Assembly (NCBI GenBank): GCA_038373865.1
Contig: JAXGGA010001122.1
Coordinates: forward strand, 104,521-168,520
Source of the DNA: Uloborus plumipes
Taxonomy: Eukaryota; Arthropoda; Arachnida; Araneae; Uloboridae
Length of the DNA stretch: 64,000 nt
Direction: 5' to 3'
Part shown: piece after piece, positions 13,701 to 24,500 of the stretch
Layout: each line of letters begins with the position of its first letter
How positions within the stretch are numbered: the stretch's first letter is position 1
Made by a program: the position numbers and the translations under genes
The notes under the pieces: generated by a model
Databases searched by the model: none
Told to the model about the DNA's origin: nothing
What the model saw: only the letters and a program-made list of their open reading frames with translations

Positions 13701-16700
13701 AACATTTACACAACCTGAAACCTTTATGTCATTGTTTCAAGCTAGCATTTATGTTTCACTTTCATTAACAGATCTCTAGTGATACCCATTATACGTGACT
13801 TTGACCCAGAGATAATTCTGGTTGCCTCTGGATTTGATGCTGCATGTGGGCATCCAGCTCCTCTTGGTGGATACAGAGTTTCACCAGCATGTAAGTTAAA
13901 CTAGTTAATGCAATAATGACTATCAAAAAGTTTATTTCATCGATTTTTGATGCAATATTTTTTTCACCTTAATTCATTTTGATTAATTTCTTTTAGGTTT
14001 TGGATTCCTTACTCAACAGTTAATGCATTTTGCCAAAGGAAAAGTAGTCTTAGCTCTGGAAGGAGGGTAAATTGCGTTTAATAATGTCCTTTGCACTAAA
14101 ATTATTGTAGTTGCCTTTATTATTATTATTCCAAATAATTTTCTGTATTGTTGAAGAAATTTTGCATAAAAGTGATTAGCCTTTTCTCCCCTGCTTTGTC
14201 TTAAAAATCTGTCACTTACACATTCACTACAGCAGTAGCACATCTTCATTGTTAGAGAAATTTTGTTAAAACATAATAAGATAGCCTAGAATGCATTGAA
14301 ATATAATGAATTAGTCACTAGTCATGGTGAAACAACATAGAAAAGCAATGTTTAGAGGGCAAATTATCTCCCCTTGAGCATACAGTGATATAATATTGAA
14401 AGATGAGATATCAATTTCACATTGTTTTACTTTTGGCATGTAACCAAAATCAATAAGATTCGATTGAAAATTGATCTAAAAACTGACCCAGCATAACTCA
14501 TTCAACTGAGACCTCAAGGTCCCTTATTCCTTACTTGAAGTTTTAGCCATTAGTGGAAAGAAGGAGTTGAGGTTGTTGTTATGACACCTTGTCTGGCCCA
14601 ATTTAAGTTTTCAGCGGTTTCCACCCCCCCCCCCTTTTTTTTTCACCGAGTTACTGTTAGTGCTGTTAAGACGCCCGTAGAAGTAGAGGCAAGCATTTTC
14701 TTGTTGCTGTACACTAAAACAAAGCATACGTTAAAATTTGTCTTGAGCGCCAAAACTAGTTAAGCACTTAAATACATGAACTAATTGAAAGTAACGTTCT
14801 GAATTTGATTCCTTCAAAAAAATTTTGTTTTTTATGAAATTCACATTAAGTTCTAAAATATATATTTTAATGATATTCCACTACAATGATTATGATTTTA
14901 TAAGAAGACGGTATCTTTAATTAGGAAGTTTTTGCACAATCTCAGGAGGTTATCTTATTTTCAATCAGGTACGACCTTCCCGCAATTTGCGATTCCTCCC
15001 AAGAATGCGTGAAAGCCCTTCTTGGAGATGAATGTGTTGCCATTAAGGAAGAAGAAATGCAGCGAAAGCCATGCCAAATAGCTCTTGATGTTCTGCAGAA
15101 AACCATTGCTGTCCAAGGTATGAAAAATCTCCATTCACAATGGTTTTTGAATTTTTATTCTACTATAATTAGAAAAGAAGTTTCATGTAAAAGCTTTGGA
15201 GGGTTTTTTTTTGTTTTTTTTTTTTTTTTTTTTGGTTTTTTAACAGCTCTGTATTTTGTACAATATTTGAAGTAGAAATAATATTAATGTTTTTGACTTA
15301 TTTCTTAACTTAAAAAATGGGAAAGACATAGAAAGTCCTTTGTTTTCATAGTATCCATGCTTGTATATGGTATGCATTCAAAAGACAACTATTTTTCTGT
15401 AATTATTGTTTTGTTTAATAATAAAGAGCTTCTTAATGTGCAGTTTAATAAATTAACATATGGCAAAATTCAACAAGGTGGTTTTTTTTCCTTCAAAAAT
15501 AGTTTCATGAAATAGCAATCATCTTGAAACATAACTACTTATGTTTTGTATTGCTTAGTTCTTTTATGTATTGTATACAATTTTTATTTACTATTGAAAA
15601 GTATTTTAAATGACATTTGAATTAATAAATAATTGTCATTCAAATAGCTACTCATTGGCCTTGCATAAAGCGATGGGCTCACACAATTGGTTATTCAGCA
15701 TTAGAAGCTATACAAAAAGAAAAAGAAGAAGTCGATACAGTTACAGCTCTTGCATCTCTATCTATGGCAGTACCTCATGGACATTTACAGTTAGTATTAA
15801 ACAGGTTATTTTTTATTGCACTAAGAATTATTCCAAATATCACTTGCTGTTTATTCGTGTATGAGAATTTTGTAATTTGCTATAATTCAGAGTTAAGATA
15901 AGATGAATCATGAGTTATTTAATAACTTTGAACTTCACGAAATTTTAAGCAGAAAATACTGTTATTCATAAAGTAGAAAAATTATTTGTAAAGAAATAGA
16001 AATGATAGAGAGTGGTTTCCTATTTGTAATACTATCCTATGAGTGCTCTTGCTGTGGCAGTAAATTATATGTAGAAAGTGGCAAAATGTGATTTTTTTTA
16101 ATTATATTTTAGATTCAAATATATTTATAAGCTTTTAAAAGAATGATAAGCATAAGAGCTAGTAAATCCTGCATACACAAATATTGGAAAATATTCCCAC
16201 TTATTAAGTAATACACTGTATGGGATCCCAAACCTGTGGCATCTACAGAAGCAGCACTCTTCTTGATTTTAGAATTTGGCACATTTTAGATCACTCCTTA
16301 GAATTTCCACCAGGGAAACTTAACCCTTAACTTCGCAATTTTTTAAATTTCTATGAAAACATTATATCAGTTAGTTTCAAGTAATAATAAAAATAAAAAA
16401 TATTGAAAAAAAAAAAAAAGCAGTTTTAAATTGAATTTCAGTCATTTTTTTGTTTGCGGCAAGGTATAAGTAACATCAAATTTCTTAAAAACGTTTTCCA
16501 ATAGAGAATTAAAATTAATTTTAAATGAACGTAAAATGTTCAAATTTCTTACCTGGTAATTTATATCTTCAATAAACAAGAGGAAGCATAAAATATAACG
16601 TATTCTTTTTATAGTAAAGACACAGTACTGAAGCATCAGATATTTTTGTAATTATTGTGATTACTGATAAAAATGTGCTGTCAACTAGTGACAAAATTAG

Positions 16701-19445
16701 CATGTATTTCGTTGCATGTATTTCGTTTTTTATCAGATAACTGATTTGTATGTAATTTTTTTAAAAAATGAGTCTTTTAAATTAAAATAAATCATATGTT
16801 GCAGAAATGCAACAGTGGGAAGTTAAGGGATAACTTGTCCTTTTTCATGTTTTTCATTTATCTGAAAATTTTTTAATATTTTTAGACTGGAGATGTGTTC
16901 TCACTTATGAATTTCATGTTAATATTAGGTGTAGCTCTATGGTAAAGATAGGTTGGGCACTACTATTGTAAGGAAAGCCTAAAATATTTTTAGATGGAGA
17001 ACTTTTGCAAATTTTGGGCATGGCATACAAATACTTCTCCATCTTATTCACACTCAATGGTTTTTACCATAACTAATGTCCTACTAACTTGGCATTTAAA
17101 AGCATTGGTTACAAATAATTTTGTTACCCTCGTAAAAGTATTTTTTCTTCTCTCTCTAATTTACCTGCAGTTGTATCTTGGAATAAGAAAGAATGGCAGT
17201 AATATAACATAGTCTGTCGAACTTATTGGAACATCAATTAAAAGAATTCCTCTAAACATAATCAATTTTCAATGTACCAAACTGTTGTAAATTGTTTTTG
17301 CATGTTCTAGTTAATAGAATGCAGGGGTCGAAGTTGTCCTATATGTCCTATATTTCCTATATTTTCAAAAAAAACCATTAAAAACGTCCTATATTTCCTA
17401 TATTTTTGAAAAAGTCCTATATTTCCTATATTTTTGCAAAAGTCCTGTATTTCCTTTTAAATATTTTTCAAAAATAACCATAAACAAACTTTCTGATATC
17501 TGGTTTTTCATTTGAAATAATTGTACTACTGAATTTCAGTGAGAAAATGTAACTGACTAAAAAATCTTGCGACATGCATCTTCACTCATTGGCCACAGCA
17601 ATATGACGTCTTTGTAGTGGGTAGAGTTTTAAGGGCTACTTCAGTCAGAAGCAGGTTGTAGATTTTGGCTTTGGCAACAACAGCTGTCAGTTGTGTTTGT
17701 GTCTTTTCTGATGGTTTTGGTTTGTGATTTGATGTTCGGTTTGATCGGAACGTTTTAATTTTCTTTTAAGTGTTTCAGTCATTGCTGAAATATTGCAATC
17801 TGTAGGTGTAAGTTCTTCATGATTCATTGAAACATATGTTTCAGTAAAGAAAATCAGAATGGCAAACTCCCATCGTTTAACAAAATTTCATATGGATTGA
17901 ATGGACCATGTGGACAGTAATGGAATAAATATTAATGCATAGTGCACGAAAGAAAAAGATGATTTTCACGCTTACTGTCATTAATGCAGCTGCTCAGTGC
18001 CTATTAGTAACAGTGGAATTTCTCAGCTAAAGCAGCATGCAGACACATCCAAGCATAAAGGAAACACTGCGAAGCAAAAGCAGGAACCTTCACAAGCTCG
18101 GTTTATAGTGGACACGAGTGGTAAAGGTATCAGCTTACATTTAAAGTCAAAAAAAAGTGGCACTAGTTCTTCGATTTGTCACATGAGTGAGAAAGAAAAA
18201 ATTTTAAAATCTGAAGTTTTATGGATCGTACATGTGGCCAAGTCTAACTACTCCTTCAAGTCATCAGATTCAGTGCAGACTTTGTTTCAAAATATATTTC
18301 CGGAATCGGATTTGCCAAAAGGTATGCAACTTAGTGACAGGAAGATATCATATGCTATTTCTCCATGGTCTCAGCCCATACTTTCTGAAACAAATTGCTG
18401 ATGAATTTGAAAAAAGCTCACCATTTTTCAAAGTCATGCATGATGAAACACTCAATGAACACCATCTGAAACAGTTGGACGTTTTTGTGAGGTACTGGAG
18501 TATAAGACTTGGGAGAATTGCAGAAAATTACATTGAGAGTGAGCTCTTGGGCTGTGCAACAGCTATAGATATATCCAACAGCATTTTGCAGCATTCTAGA
18601 ATTGAAATGAAAAATCTTCTAATGTTAATGTCAGATAGCCCTAATGCTAACAAATCAACATTTAAAATTATTGAGCAAGAGGTAAAAGCCCTCAATAAAT
18701 TTGGTTTAGTTAGTTTAGGTATCTGCAATTTGCACATTATGTATAATGCATTTGGGAAAGGTGTTACAGTAGATCCTTTTTGTAACAGTACAGATTTTCT
18801 GGATAATATTTATTGTTAGTTTGCCAAGTTTTCATAACGCAAGCAAGATTTACAGAACACAGTGGACAAATTTGGTACGGATTTTTTGAAGATTCTGCGT
18901 TACGTCAGCAACCGGTGGTTATCAATCACTCAGGTTGCTGGCTGCGAGAACTTTACAACTGTTTCCAGTTTTAAAAGAATACTTTCGGGAACGAAAACTC
19001 CAATGAGAATACTTATTGGAGTTTTTTAACTACAAAATATGAAGCTGAAGTCCTTAATAATAATAAATATACAAATAGTTTGGTAATATAAGCTGTTTTT
19101 CTGCCTTTTCATCATATCAAATGTTTTCATGTATGCAATAACAGATACTATATGTGTCCTATATTTTTTATGAAAAATGTCCTATATGTTTCAAGTTGAT
19201 CACTTCTACCCCTGTAGAATGTCCCACTTATTGATTAATTTTTCGGCCCAAATTGGCTATTCCATTTAGCGAGCTTAACTGTATATTTTTTTTAAATATT
19301 GAGTATGGTATTGTGCAGTAACAAATGTTAAATGACTAATAAAATGACTCATAGCTCACTGAAATTCAAATGTTTTTTTAGGAGTCCTGAAACTCAAGAA
19401 GCTGTGGAAGATGAAGAACCAATGGAAGAGGATCAAGAAAAGTGA
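1651..19445 (+). CDS. HDAC4: Class IIa histone deacetylase (HDAC4/5/7/9 type), 3' fourteen exons, 5' incomplete
   Basis: Exons read by eye: 1651-1779, 2878-3011, 3661-3710, 4166-4233, 6121-6278, 6378-6433, 7442-7529, 7725-7844, 11740-11837, 13772-13890, 13997-14066, 14969-15117, 15648-15789, 19382-19445. All introns are GT-AG, and the phases join into 480 complete codons plus TGA. The product is a nuclear/cytoplasmic zinc-dependent lysine deacetylase-fold corepressor. Visible landmarks, numbered within the joined piece: 14-3-3-type site [10 protein letters not shown] near residue 10; deacetylase domain about 40-420; RPPGHHAE at 186-193 (active-site His pair 190/191); zinc ligands D228 and H230 in DVHHGN and D322 in [15 protein letters not shown] with Tyr364; C-terminal [14 protein letters not shown] export segment; acidic tail DEEPMEED. 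Class I enzymes lack the CxCG zinc-motif segment seen here ([15 protein letters not shown]), which supports class IIa. The MEF2-binding N-terminus must lie upstream of the window. Confidence 0.95.
2878..3011 (+). CDS. HDAC4: HDAC exon: start of catalytic domain with structural zinc motif
   Basis: The acceptor is tttag at 2873-2877 and the donor GTAAGA is at 3012. It encodes [15 protein letters not shown] followed by [16 protein letters not shown]. The Cys-x-Cys and the following His belong to the class IIa-specific second zinc site. Confidence 0.93.
3661..3710 (+). CDS. HDAC4: HDAC exon: [16 protein letters not shown] segment
   Basis: A short 50-nt exon with acceptor ttttag at 3655-3660 and donor GTGATT at 3711. 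It encodes the basic helix (RKATLEEIQ) typical of class IIa catalytic domains and ends in phase 2. Confidence 0.92.
4166..4233 (+). CDS. HDAC4: HDAC exon: [18 protein letters not shown] segment
   Basis: The acceptor is ttcag at 4161-4165 and the donor GTAGGA is at 4234. The encoded [10 protein letters not shown] stretch matches the class IIa loop that carries one of the second-zinc-site residues. Confidence 0.92.
4234..6120 (+). other. HDAC intron, no recognised element
   Basis: A 1.9-kb AT-rich intron between two HDAC exons. I see no coding segment, RNA gene or paired repeat ends in it. Confidence 0.5.
6121..6278 (+). CDS. HDAC4: HDAC exon: [13 protein letters not shown] core
   Basis: The acceptor ttttttcag ends at 6120 and the donor GTAAAA is at 6279. 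It encodes the [13 protein letters not shown] and [13 protein letters not shown] core helices of the deacetylase fold. Confidence 0.94.
6378..6433 (+). CDS. HDAC4: HDAC exon: RPPGHHAE active-site histidines
   Basis: The acceptor is tgtttag at 6371-6377 and the donor GTAAGT is at 6434. It encodes the RPPGHHAE signature with the two active-site histidines that polarise the attacking water. Confidence 0.94.
7442..7529 (+). CDS. HDAC4: HDAC exon: [15 protein letters not shown]
   Basis: The acceptor AG is at 7440-7441 and the donor GTATGT at 7530. It encodes [13 protein letters not shown] and ends at ILDW, directly before the zinc-binding Asp-x-His. Confidence 0.94.
7725..7844 (+). CDS. HDAC4: HDAC exon: DVHHGN zinc ligands
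   Basis: The acceptor is ttag at 7721-7724 and the donor GTACTC at 7845. It encodes [13 protein letters not shown], with the catalytic-zinc Asp and His, then [16 protein letters not shown]. The exon is exactly 40 codons. Confidence 0.95.
8188..8400. mobile_element. Possible pogo/Tigger-like MITE end
   Basis: The sequence after TA at 8186-8187 begins CAGTCAAGTCTTGATAACTC, which resembles the ends of pogo/Tigger elements. A degenerate inverted partner lies nearby (gagttataagcag at about 8253). The far end was not found, so the assignment is tentative. Confidence 0.3.
8641..10346. mobile_element. 1.7-kb TIR element, GGGTGAGTTCTGG family
   Basis: Ends GGGTGAGTTCTGGTAAGTGC and its complement close a 1706-bp element inside an HDAC intron. 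A dodecamer-like word, ggtacgcacttaccc, recurs about a dozen times in both orientations (for example near 8656, 8835, 9186, 9250, 9870, 9920, 9943, 9979 and 10310). The terminal repeat contains the same word. The target duplication is imperfect: ttgt/atgt if the outer A/T pair is counted as part of the element. No intact ORF is visible. Confidence 0.75.
10840..11056. repeat. Repeat rich in CCGGATAYC, hAT-like end
   Basis: About 200 bp with many copies of ccggatatcc/ccggatacc. It ends in gtccatccctg, which looks like a hAT 3' end. The other end was not located. A run of 28 A follows at 11075-11102. Confidence 0.35.
11640..11682. repeat. Single hAT-like terminus
   Basis: The sequence ends ctttgggaaccactg. 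Its complement, CAGTGGTTCCCAAAG, is a common hAT terminal repeat. No partner end is visible, so this is probably a truncated element in the HDAC intron. Confidence 0.35.
11740..11837 (+). CDS. HDAC4: HDAC exon: [17 protein letters not shown]
   Basis: The acceptor tatttctag ends at 11739 and the donor GTAAGA is at 11838. It encodes [10 protein letters not shown] and [12 protein letters not shown]. The preceding 3.9-kb intron is full of repeats. Confidence 0.94.
12398..13541 (-). mobile_element. Non-autonomous Helitron, - strand
   Basis: Read on the - strand it starts TCTATACTAATAATATAAAG just after A and ends CTAG just before T, so it is inserted between A and T. The 3' end has a GC-rich hairpin (gccca/tgggc) near 12408-12425. 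The 5' end has (GTTT)n and the ctatagcctaaagcc-type motif shared with 30789-31581. Length is 1144 bp with no protein-coding content seen. It sits in an HDAC intron. Confidence 0.7.
13772..13890 (+). CDS. HDAC4: HDAC exon: SGFDAACGH third zinc ligand
   Basis: The acceptor AG is at 13770-13771 and the donor GTAAGT at 13891. It encodes [20 protein letters not shown]; the Asp of GFD is the third ligand of the catalytic zinc. Confidence 0.95.
13997..14066 (+). CDS. HDAC4: HDAC exon: FGFLTQQLM to LALEGG
   Basis: The acceptor is ttttag at 13991-13996 and the donor GTAAAT at 14067. It ends inside the EGG-Y/H-D motif, so the residue that separates Tyr-type from His-type class IIa enzymes is encoded by the next exon. 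Confidence 0.93.
14969..15117 (+). CDS. HDAC4: HDAC exon: [19 protein letters not shown]
   Basis: The acceptor tcaatcag ends at 14968 and the donor GTATGA is at 15118. The first base completes Gly and the next codon is TAC, so the active-site position is Tyr, not the His found in vertebrate class IIa enzymes. Confidence 0.94.
15648..15789 (+). CDS. HDAC4: HDAC exon: [10 protein letters not shown] to export-signal region
   Basis: The acceptor caaatag ends at 15647 and the donor GTTAGT is at 15790. It encodes THWPCIKRW and [14 protein letters not shown]; the latter corresponds to the C-terminal nuclear-export region of class IIa enzymes. Confidence 0.9.
17322..19214 (+). mobile_element. Decayed hAT transposon
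   Basis: Ends CAGGGGTCGAAGT and its complement (acttctacccctg) close a 1893-bp element. The flanks share tagaatg, a 7-of-8 target duplication. Subterminal direct repeats of tcctatatttcc lie near 17337-17450 and in inverted form near 19150-19190. It contains a broken transposase (see 17860-19030) and lies in the last HDAC intron. Confidence 0.8.
17860..19030 (+). pseudogene. Broken hAT transposase with BED-type finger
   Basis: Near 17975-18060 a Cys/His arrangement followed by [13 protein letters not shown] looks like a BED zinc finger. The reading frame runs from about 17997 to 18401, then continues in another frame to 18819 with [13 protein letters not shown] and [14 protein letters not shown] further piece reads RWLSI after a stop. 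At least one frameshift and several stops break it. Similar proteins occur in hAT elements and as lone copies in arthropods. No intact product is expected. Confidence 0.65.
19382..19445 (+). CDS. HDAC4: HDAC terminal exon: acidic tail and stop
   Basis: The acceptor tttttag ends at 19381. Twenty codons ending [11 protein letters not shown] precede TGA at 19443-19445. The DEEPMEE tail matches the C-terminus of HDAC4-family proteins, which confirms the distant join across a 3.6-kb intron containing a hAT element. Confidence 0.92.
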
Positions 19446-22400
19446 GAATGAGAATATACTTCATGGTTTTACAGTGGGAAAAATGCCATTCTGGACAAAT
19501 TGGCCAGTTGTTTCGCACAAATACTATATGTTTCTTTCTTGTCATTGTGGCACCAGCGTCAGAATACTCTTCTGCCTCTATCCATGGAGGGAAAGAGCAT
19601 GCTGCTGCCGCAACAGTTGAGATTCGAGCGGAGCCGAAGGACTGGAGTCACTGCGGAGTTGGTTCGAGTGTGCCCCTTTCTGGAATGAGAAATCGGCAAG
19701 GGAAAAAAACTCATATCATTCATTTCATTACGAAGGGTGTTCAATTATCCTCTCATTTGCATAGTATTCTGTTTTTAAAACGCTTTCACTGTTAAGCTGT
19801 CACAGTTAATTATTTAAACAATTTACATGTCCATTTAGTCGCTCATCTTTTTTCAGTGACGAATTGTGTAACATTTTGAGCCATTTGATACTGCGTATGG
19901 GTCTTTGACTGCGATGAATCTTGCCAGAGAAGCAGATTTTGTATGGTTGGGAGCGTTTGTAATATACTTTGTTATGAGTGTTATATTGTTTGCTGTCAAT
20001 ATATTTTACGTTTGAGAGGTTTATAGATTCTGATTTATAATCATGTTAAATAGAATTTGTTACTTATGGGTCCAAATGATGAGAAAAAATCAAGAATTTA
20101 GTAGTAAATTATCACTTTTTCATTGATGCTTTTAAGAGATGGCAAGTTTCAAACATTTTATTTCTTTTTGTGTTTCTTTTTATTTTAAACTTGGTTTTCA
20201 TGCACGAAATCATAGGTATTTTTCACTGCATCTACAACTTAAGCCTAAAATATTTTCTAAAGGGAATGCTATGGCAAACAAAACTAAAAATGGAATATCT
20301 TAAAACTTGTTTTAAATCTTAACCATGTAGTTAGTTATTGCACTTCAGATTTCACCATTTAAAGTTATTCTTTCATTTTTCAAAAAAATAAACTTTAAAA
20401 CTGCCCCACTTGACATTTTCAATTGGTTCATATTGAATCAAATTTAGCATCTCTAATAGACTGTGAGAATCAAAATCTGCTAAGGGAAGTCAAAATTGTT
20501 TTTGCAATTACAAAATCTAGGCCATAATATTTTGTACATTTTATGACTAATTTGGACCACTTGAACACATGGGCTTATGTATTTGCAATAACTGTTATGT
20601 TGTTTTAAAAATGTACACTCTTGTCATTTTGTACAGTTTTGTTTCATCCTTTTGTTGTAAAGATTTATCATAGAATCCATATAGCTAAGTTTGTAAATAG
20701 ATTTTGTTTTTGTTTTTTCATTTGAAACATCTTCAGTTTTGAACGGGTTCTCATTCTTCAAAGTAATTAAACTTGCCTATTGAAATCTTGCGATAAGTCA
20801 AGAACACACACAAAAAAAAGAAAGAAAAACCACAAGTGGTACACAATGTAGGCATCTTTTTAACTGCTTCAAAATCTTAAAAGTCACACCTACTAGCTTT
20901 AAATACTCCGAGTAAAAAGCCTTTTGCATGTGCACTTTTTTTTTTTTTAGCTGTAGAATTCCAAATGTTTGGAAAAAAAATTTATTGAAAAGTATTTTGC
21001 TTGATTGCATAATTTTGAGTGTTTTTAATTCTTGGATTTTTAACTATAATGAATATATTTTATGATTGTTGACTTAAAAAAATTGTAATGTATTTTTACT
21101 GAAGTTATTGGTATTAACAGGGGGTTGGTATAATTAATGGGGGGTGGTAATATTATATAACCTAAAAATAGGATATTTCTTATGAAATATTGCATCAATG
21201 TTTCAACCGACGAAAATTAAAATATCGATTTTAGACTTTTTTTATTTTTACTTCAAATCAAATTCTTACAGCTACATAAAATAATAATAACATTTTTAAG
21301 GTCTTTGCAAATATTTTAATATTTGATCTAAAATTAACTATTAAAACAAAAATATATGTCGTTACTTAATCTTTAAATGTACAATAAAATTTGGCGTACT
21401 TCTAATTTTACAGTGATTTAAGAAAAAAAATTATGTATTAAAATATAAACTACTTATATTTCCCCCAAGAACCCGAGATGATTTTAGAAAGCATGGAACA
21501 ATTCCTCAAAATGGTCCAAAAACTGAAGATAGAATGTATTCATCCTGCTGAATATTTATTTTAAAAATGTGCAATTTTTTAGGCAAGGTAACATTAGTTT
21601 AGTTTTTCAGAAAATTTTGTTAAATTTTATCAATTAATCATTATAAAGCATTATACAATTTAATGTACATTGTTTTTAATTTCTGTCATTAAAATTGTTA
21701 CTAGTATAGCATTTGCAAAATTTGTTAAGACAGAAAAAAATAATTGCAATTTAAAATAGATACATTCAATGTTAAATTAAATTCACTTAACAAGGGTTTA
21801 CTTCCACAGAAGCTAATTTTTATGTCCCCCCACCCCCCTTTTATAATATTTTAAAATATAAAAATTTTTAAAAATCATGTGATAGTTGAAGACATTGAAA
21901 CGAGTGGGTCGTGTGTTGTAGAACTAGTAATATATCAGTAAACTATATTGTCATTCATTGAAAACAACGAAAAAGGATTTTTAGGACAAGCTTTCAAATT
22001 AATAACGAAAGCTCATGAACAAAATATATATTTATTTTTAATAGCTTAAAATCGTCTAGCATCAGCATGTATAATATTACAAAAATAAATTCTCTTTGAC
22101 AAAATCTAATAGTGAACAAAAATCTTTCCAACTTTTGCACCAGGACTCGAAAAATCTCAAAATTTTTATATGTTCTATAAATCAATCTATCGAGCATTGA
22201 TTATTCGATTGCATGCTTGACATGCTCCAGACTAATACTACAATTTTCGAGCCCTGGTTTGTACTAAAACATAGAGCAATGTTACAATTTTATAATAGAT
22301 TCATATTCATTTGTATGATGACAAAATATGTATGCTAAAGTTTTAAAAACAATAGATTTTCTTGGATAAACAGTTACACCTTTTTTGAAAATGGAAAAAT

Positions 22401-23007
22401 GTATTTTTTCACACTTACCTTATGTATTTCAATGAGTTTTACTGTGCATATCTTTAAGTGGAGAAACATAAAGAGATTATCTTAACAGCAATGTATTCTT
22501 TAAGAATCAGACAAATTTACATACACTATGAATTTCGCAAAACATTTGCTTTCTAGCTCCCTTTACACTCGTTTTCCAAAGATGTGCTTCTGTATTATTT
22601 ATAGGTTTTAAGTATCTAATACCTTTCAATTCTTTGAAATTTTTATTTGAAGAAAAATATTATATGAAAGAGCAATAATTGAATTGTATGCAGTTTAGGT
22701 GTGCTAATATTGAAAAAGTTTACATAAACAAGATTTATTTTCACATGGAGACTTTTAATATCTTGAATATTCTCGATAATATGACACATTTCCACATTTT
22801 TTACTTCACTAAGAGCCAGATTAAAAGTTAATTTTTTTTTTAATCCAAATGATACTTGTTTAATCCAAGTGTGCATGGGTCATTTGCTAAAACATAGTAA
22901 AATACTTGTCGCCCCCCCCCCCTTTAGAGTTATAAAATTATTTTTTTAATAGAAATAATTTTAAGAACTTAAAACTGAAATAAACATCATTCTTTTTAAG
23001 CAGTATA

Positions 23008-23039
<32 letters not shown>

Positions 23040-23860
23040 AATCTTAAGCTCAGAAATCAAAATTAAATAGAATATTCAACTAATAATGATAAAAATGCCA
23101 ATAATGAACTTTCTTAACATTATTATACCATTAAACTAAATTGATGGAGACTGATTTATTTTTATTAGGATGGTTTTCAACACTTCAGATTTTCTATAAA
23201 GAATTGACTGCCTTGTTTTTAGAAATTAACCCAAAAAAGCTGGAGTTATCAAACTTAGAAGTTTGTAAATCTTCAATCTGGCTTGGCTTAGTCATTGATT
23301 TCAATTTCCCCTTTTCAAGCAAAATAAAATTTATATATATGATGTTTCATCTTCTTCTTTTGAGAAGCTGTTATTTTTTAAAGAATTTTATTGAGGCAAT
23401 TTATCTAGTCTTCTTATGTATAGCAGCTGATGAGCTTTTCTATGTGATTGTTGAATTGTAACTTTTTGTTTACATGTTTTTCGTTGAGGGAGATTTAATT
23501 TTTTTTTTTTTTTTTGATTTATGAATTGGTCTGGGTAATCAACAGATGTAATATATATTTGTGATGTGTGTATATCAAAAAGATATGTGGACATGAGGAA
23601 TGTAGTTATGATGGTATATAAGCATTACAATGTATTTTTTTAATCGTCTTTATCAGTGTGCTGAATTGGCTGCAAAGTCTTGATATATGAGAATATATAA
23701 ATACTATATGTATATAATCATCATTTCATCCTGAACTTTGTTGTTAAAGTTTTGATTTATGCTTTGAAGTCTGTTACTCTCTAGCTTATGCTTGTTTTTG
23801 TTTACTGAAGGTTTGCCAACTTGAAAAATAAAATAATTATAAATATTTTTACATCCCAAC
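19446..23860 (+). other. HDAC 3' UTR and following AT-rich DNA
   Basis: No further exon is visible after the HDAC stop. AATAAA hexamers occur at 20387-20392 and 21383-21388, and another lies near 23830. The true cleavage site cannot be chosen from sequence alone. Contains simple runs, for example poly-C near 22910 and (GT)n near 23010. Confidence 0.5.
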
Positions 23861-23979
23861 AAAAAATTGATTCTCAATATGTGGTAACTTTACAACATGC
23901 AAGGTTGCCAGAATATGAAATTGTAATTTGGTGAGTTACATTTGGATTGGTTGTGACACTATTCAATAGGAAGTATTGT

Positions 23980-24500
23980 GATTGCGAAAAAAAAATCAGT
24001 CAAATTTGGGTCTAAATTTGTATTTTGCTCACCTCCGAATGAATGTTGAGCAGTTTTTTTGGCCTGTCAGCACGTGCATATGTACCTACCAACAAATTAC
24101 CAGCCGAAAAATCCTTTTTAACCACCCCCGAGTAAATTACGACGAGTTTTCTCGTGACGTCTGTATATACGTATGTGCGTATATATGTATGTCGCATAAC
24201 TCAAAAACTATATGCCGTAGAAGCTTCTAGTTTGGTATGTAGGCTATGATGGGGGTCTAGTTGTGCACCTCCCCTTGTGATTGCATTCGAATGCTCCCAA
24301 GGGGATGTTTTACCTCTTTTTTGGGGAAAATCAGCGTTACTTTCAGTGCAGACTCAAGTGATATGAATTTGTGATATAGAGCCAAGTTTTTTGTCGCCAA
24401 GCGTTTGACGACAAATTTGGCGAAAAAAATTATTTTTTAAATTTGAGTTCAATTTGGCGCTATTGGCGATATTTTGCGAAAAATCGACTGAATGATTTTA
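23980..24500. repeat. Unclassified interspersed repeat
   Basis: Sequence around 24060-24330, including tatgtatgtcgcataactc and the cttctagtttggtatgtagg segment, has the composition of a dispersed repeat and resembles elements common in arthropod genomes. No ends were found. Confidence 0.3.

Noticed and set aside
23141..23461. 106-codon open frame on the + strand
   Set aside because: Very hydrophobic, AT-driven composition, no splice-site or start context, no recognisable motif. It is expected by chance in DNA this AT-rich.
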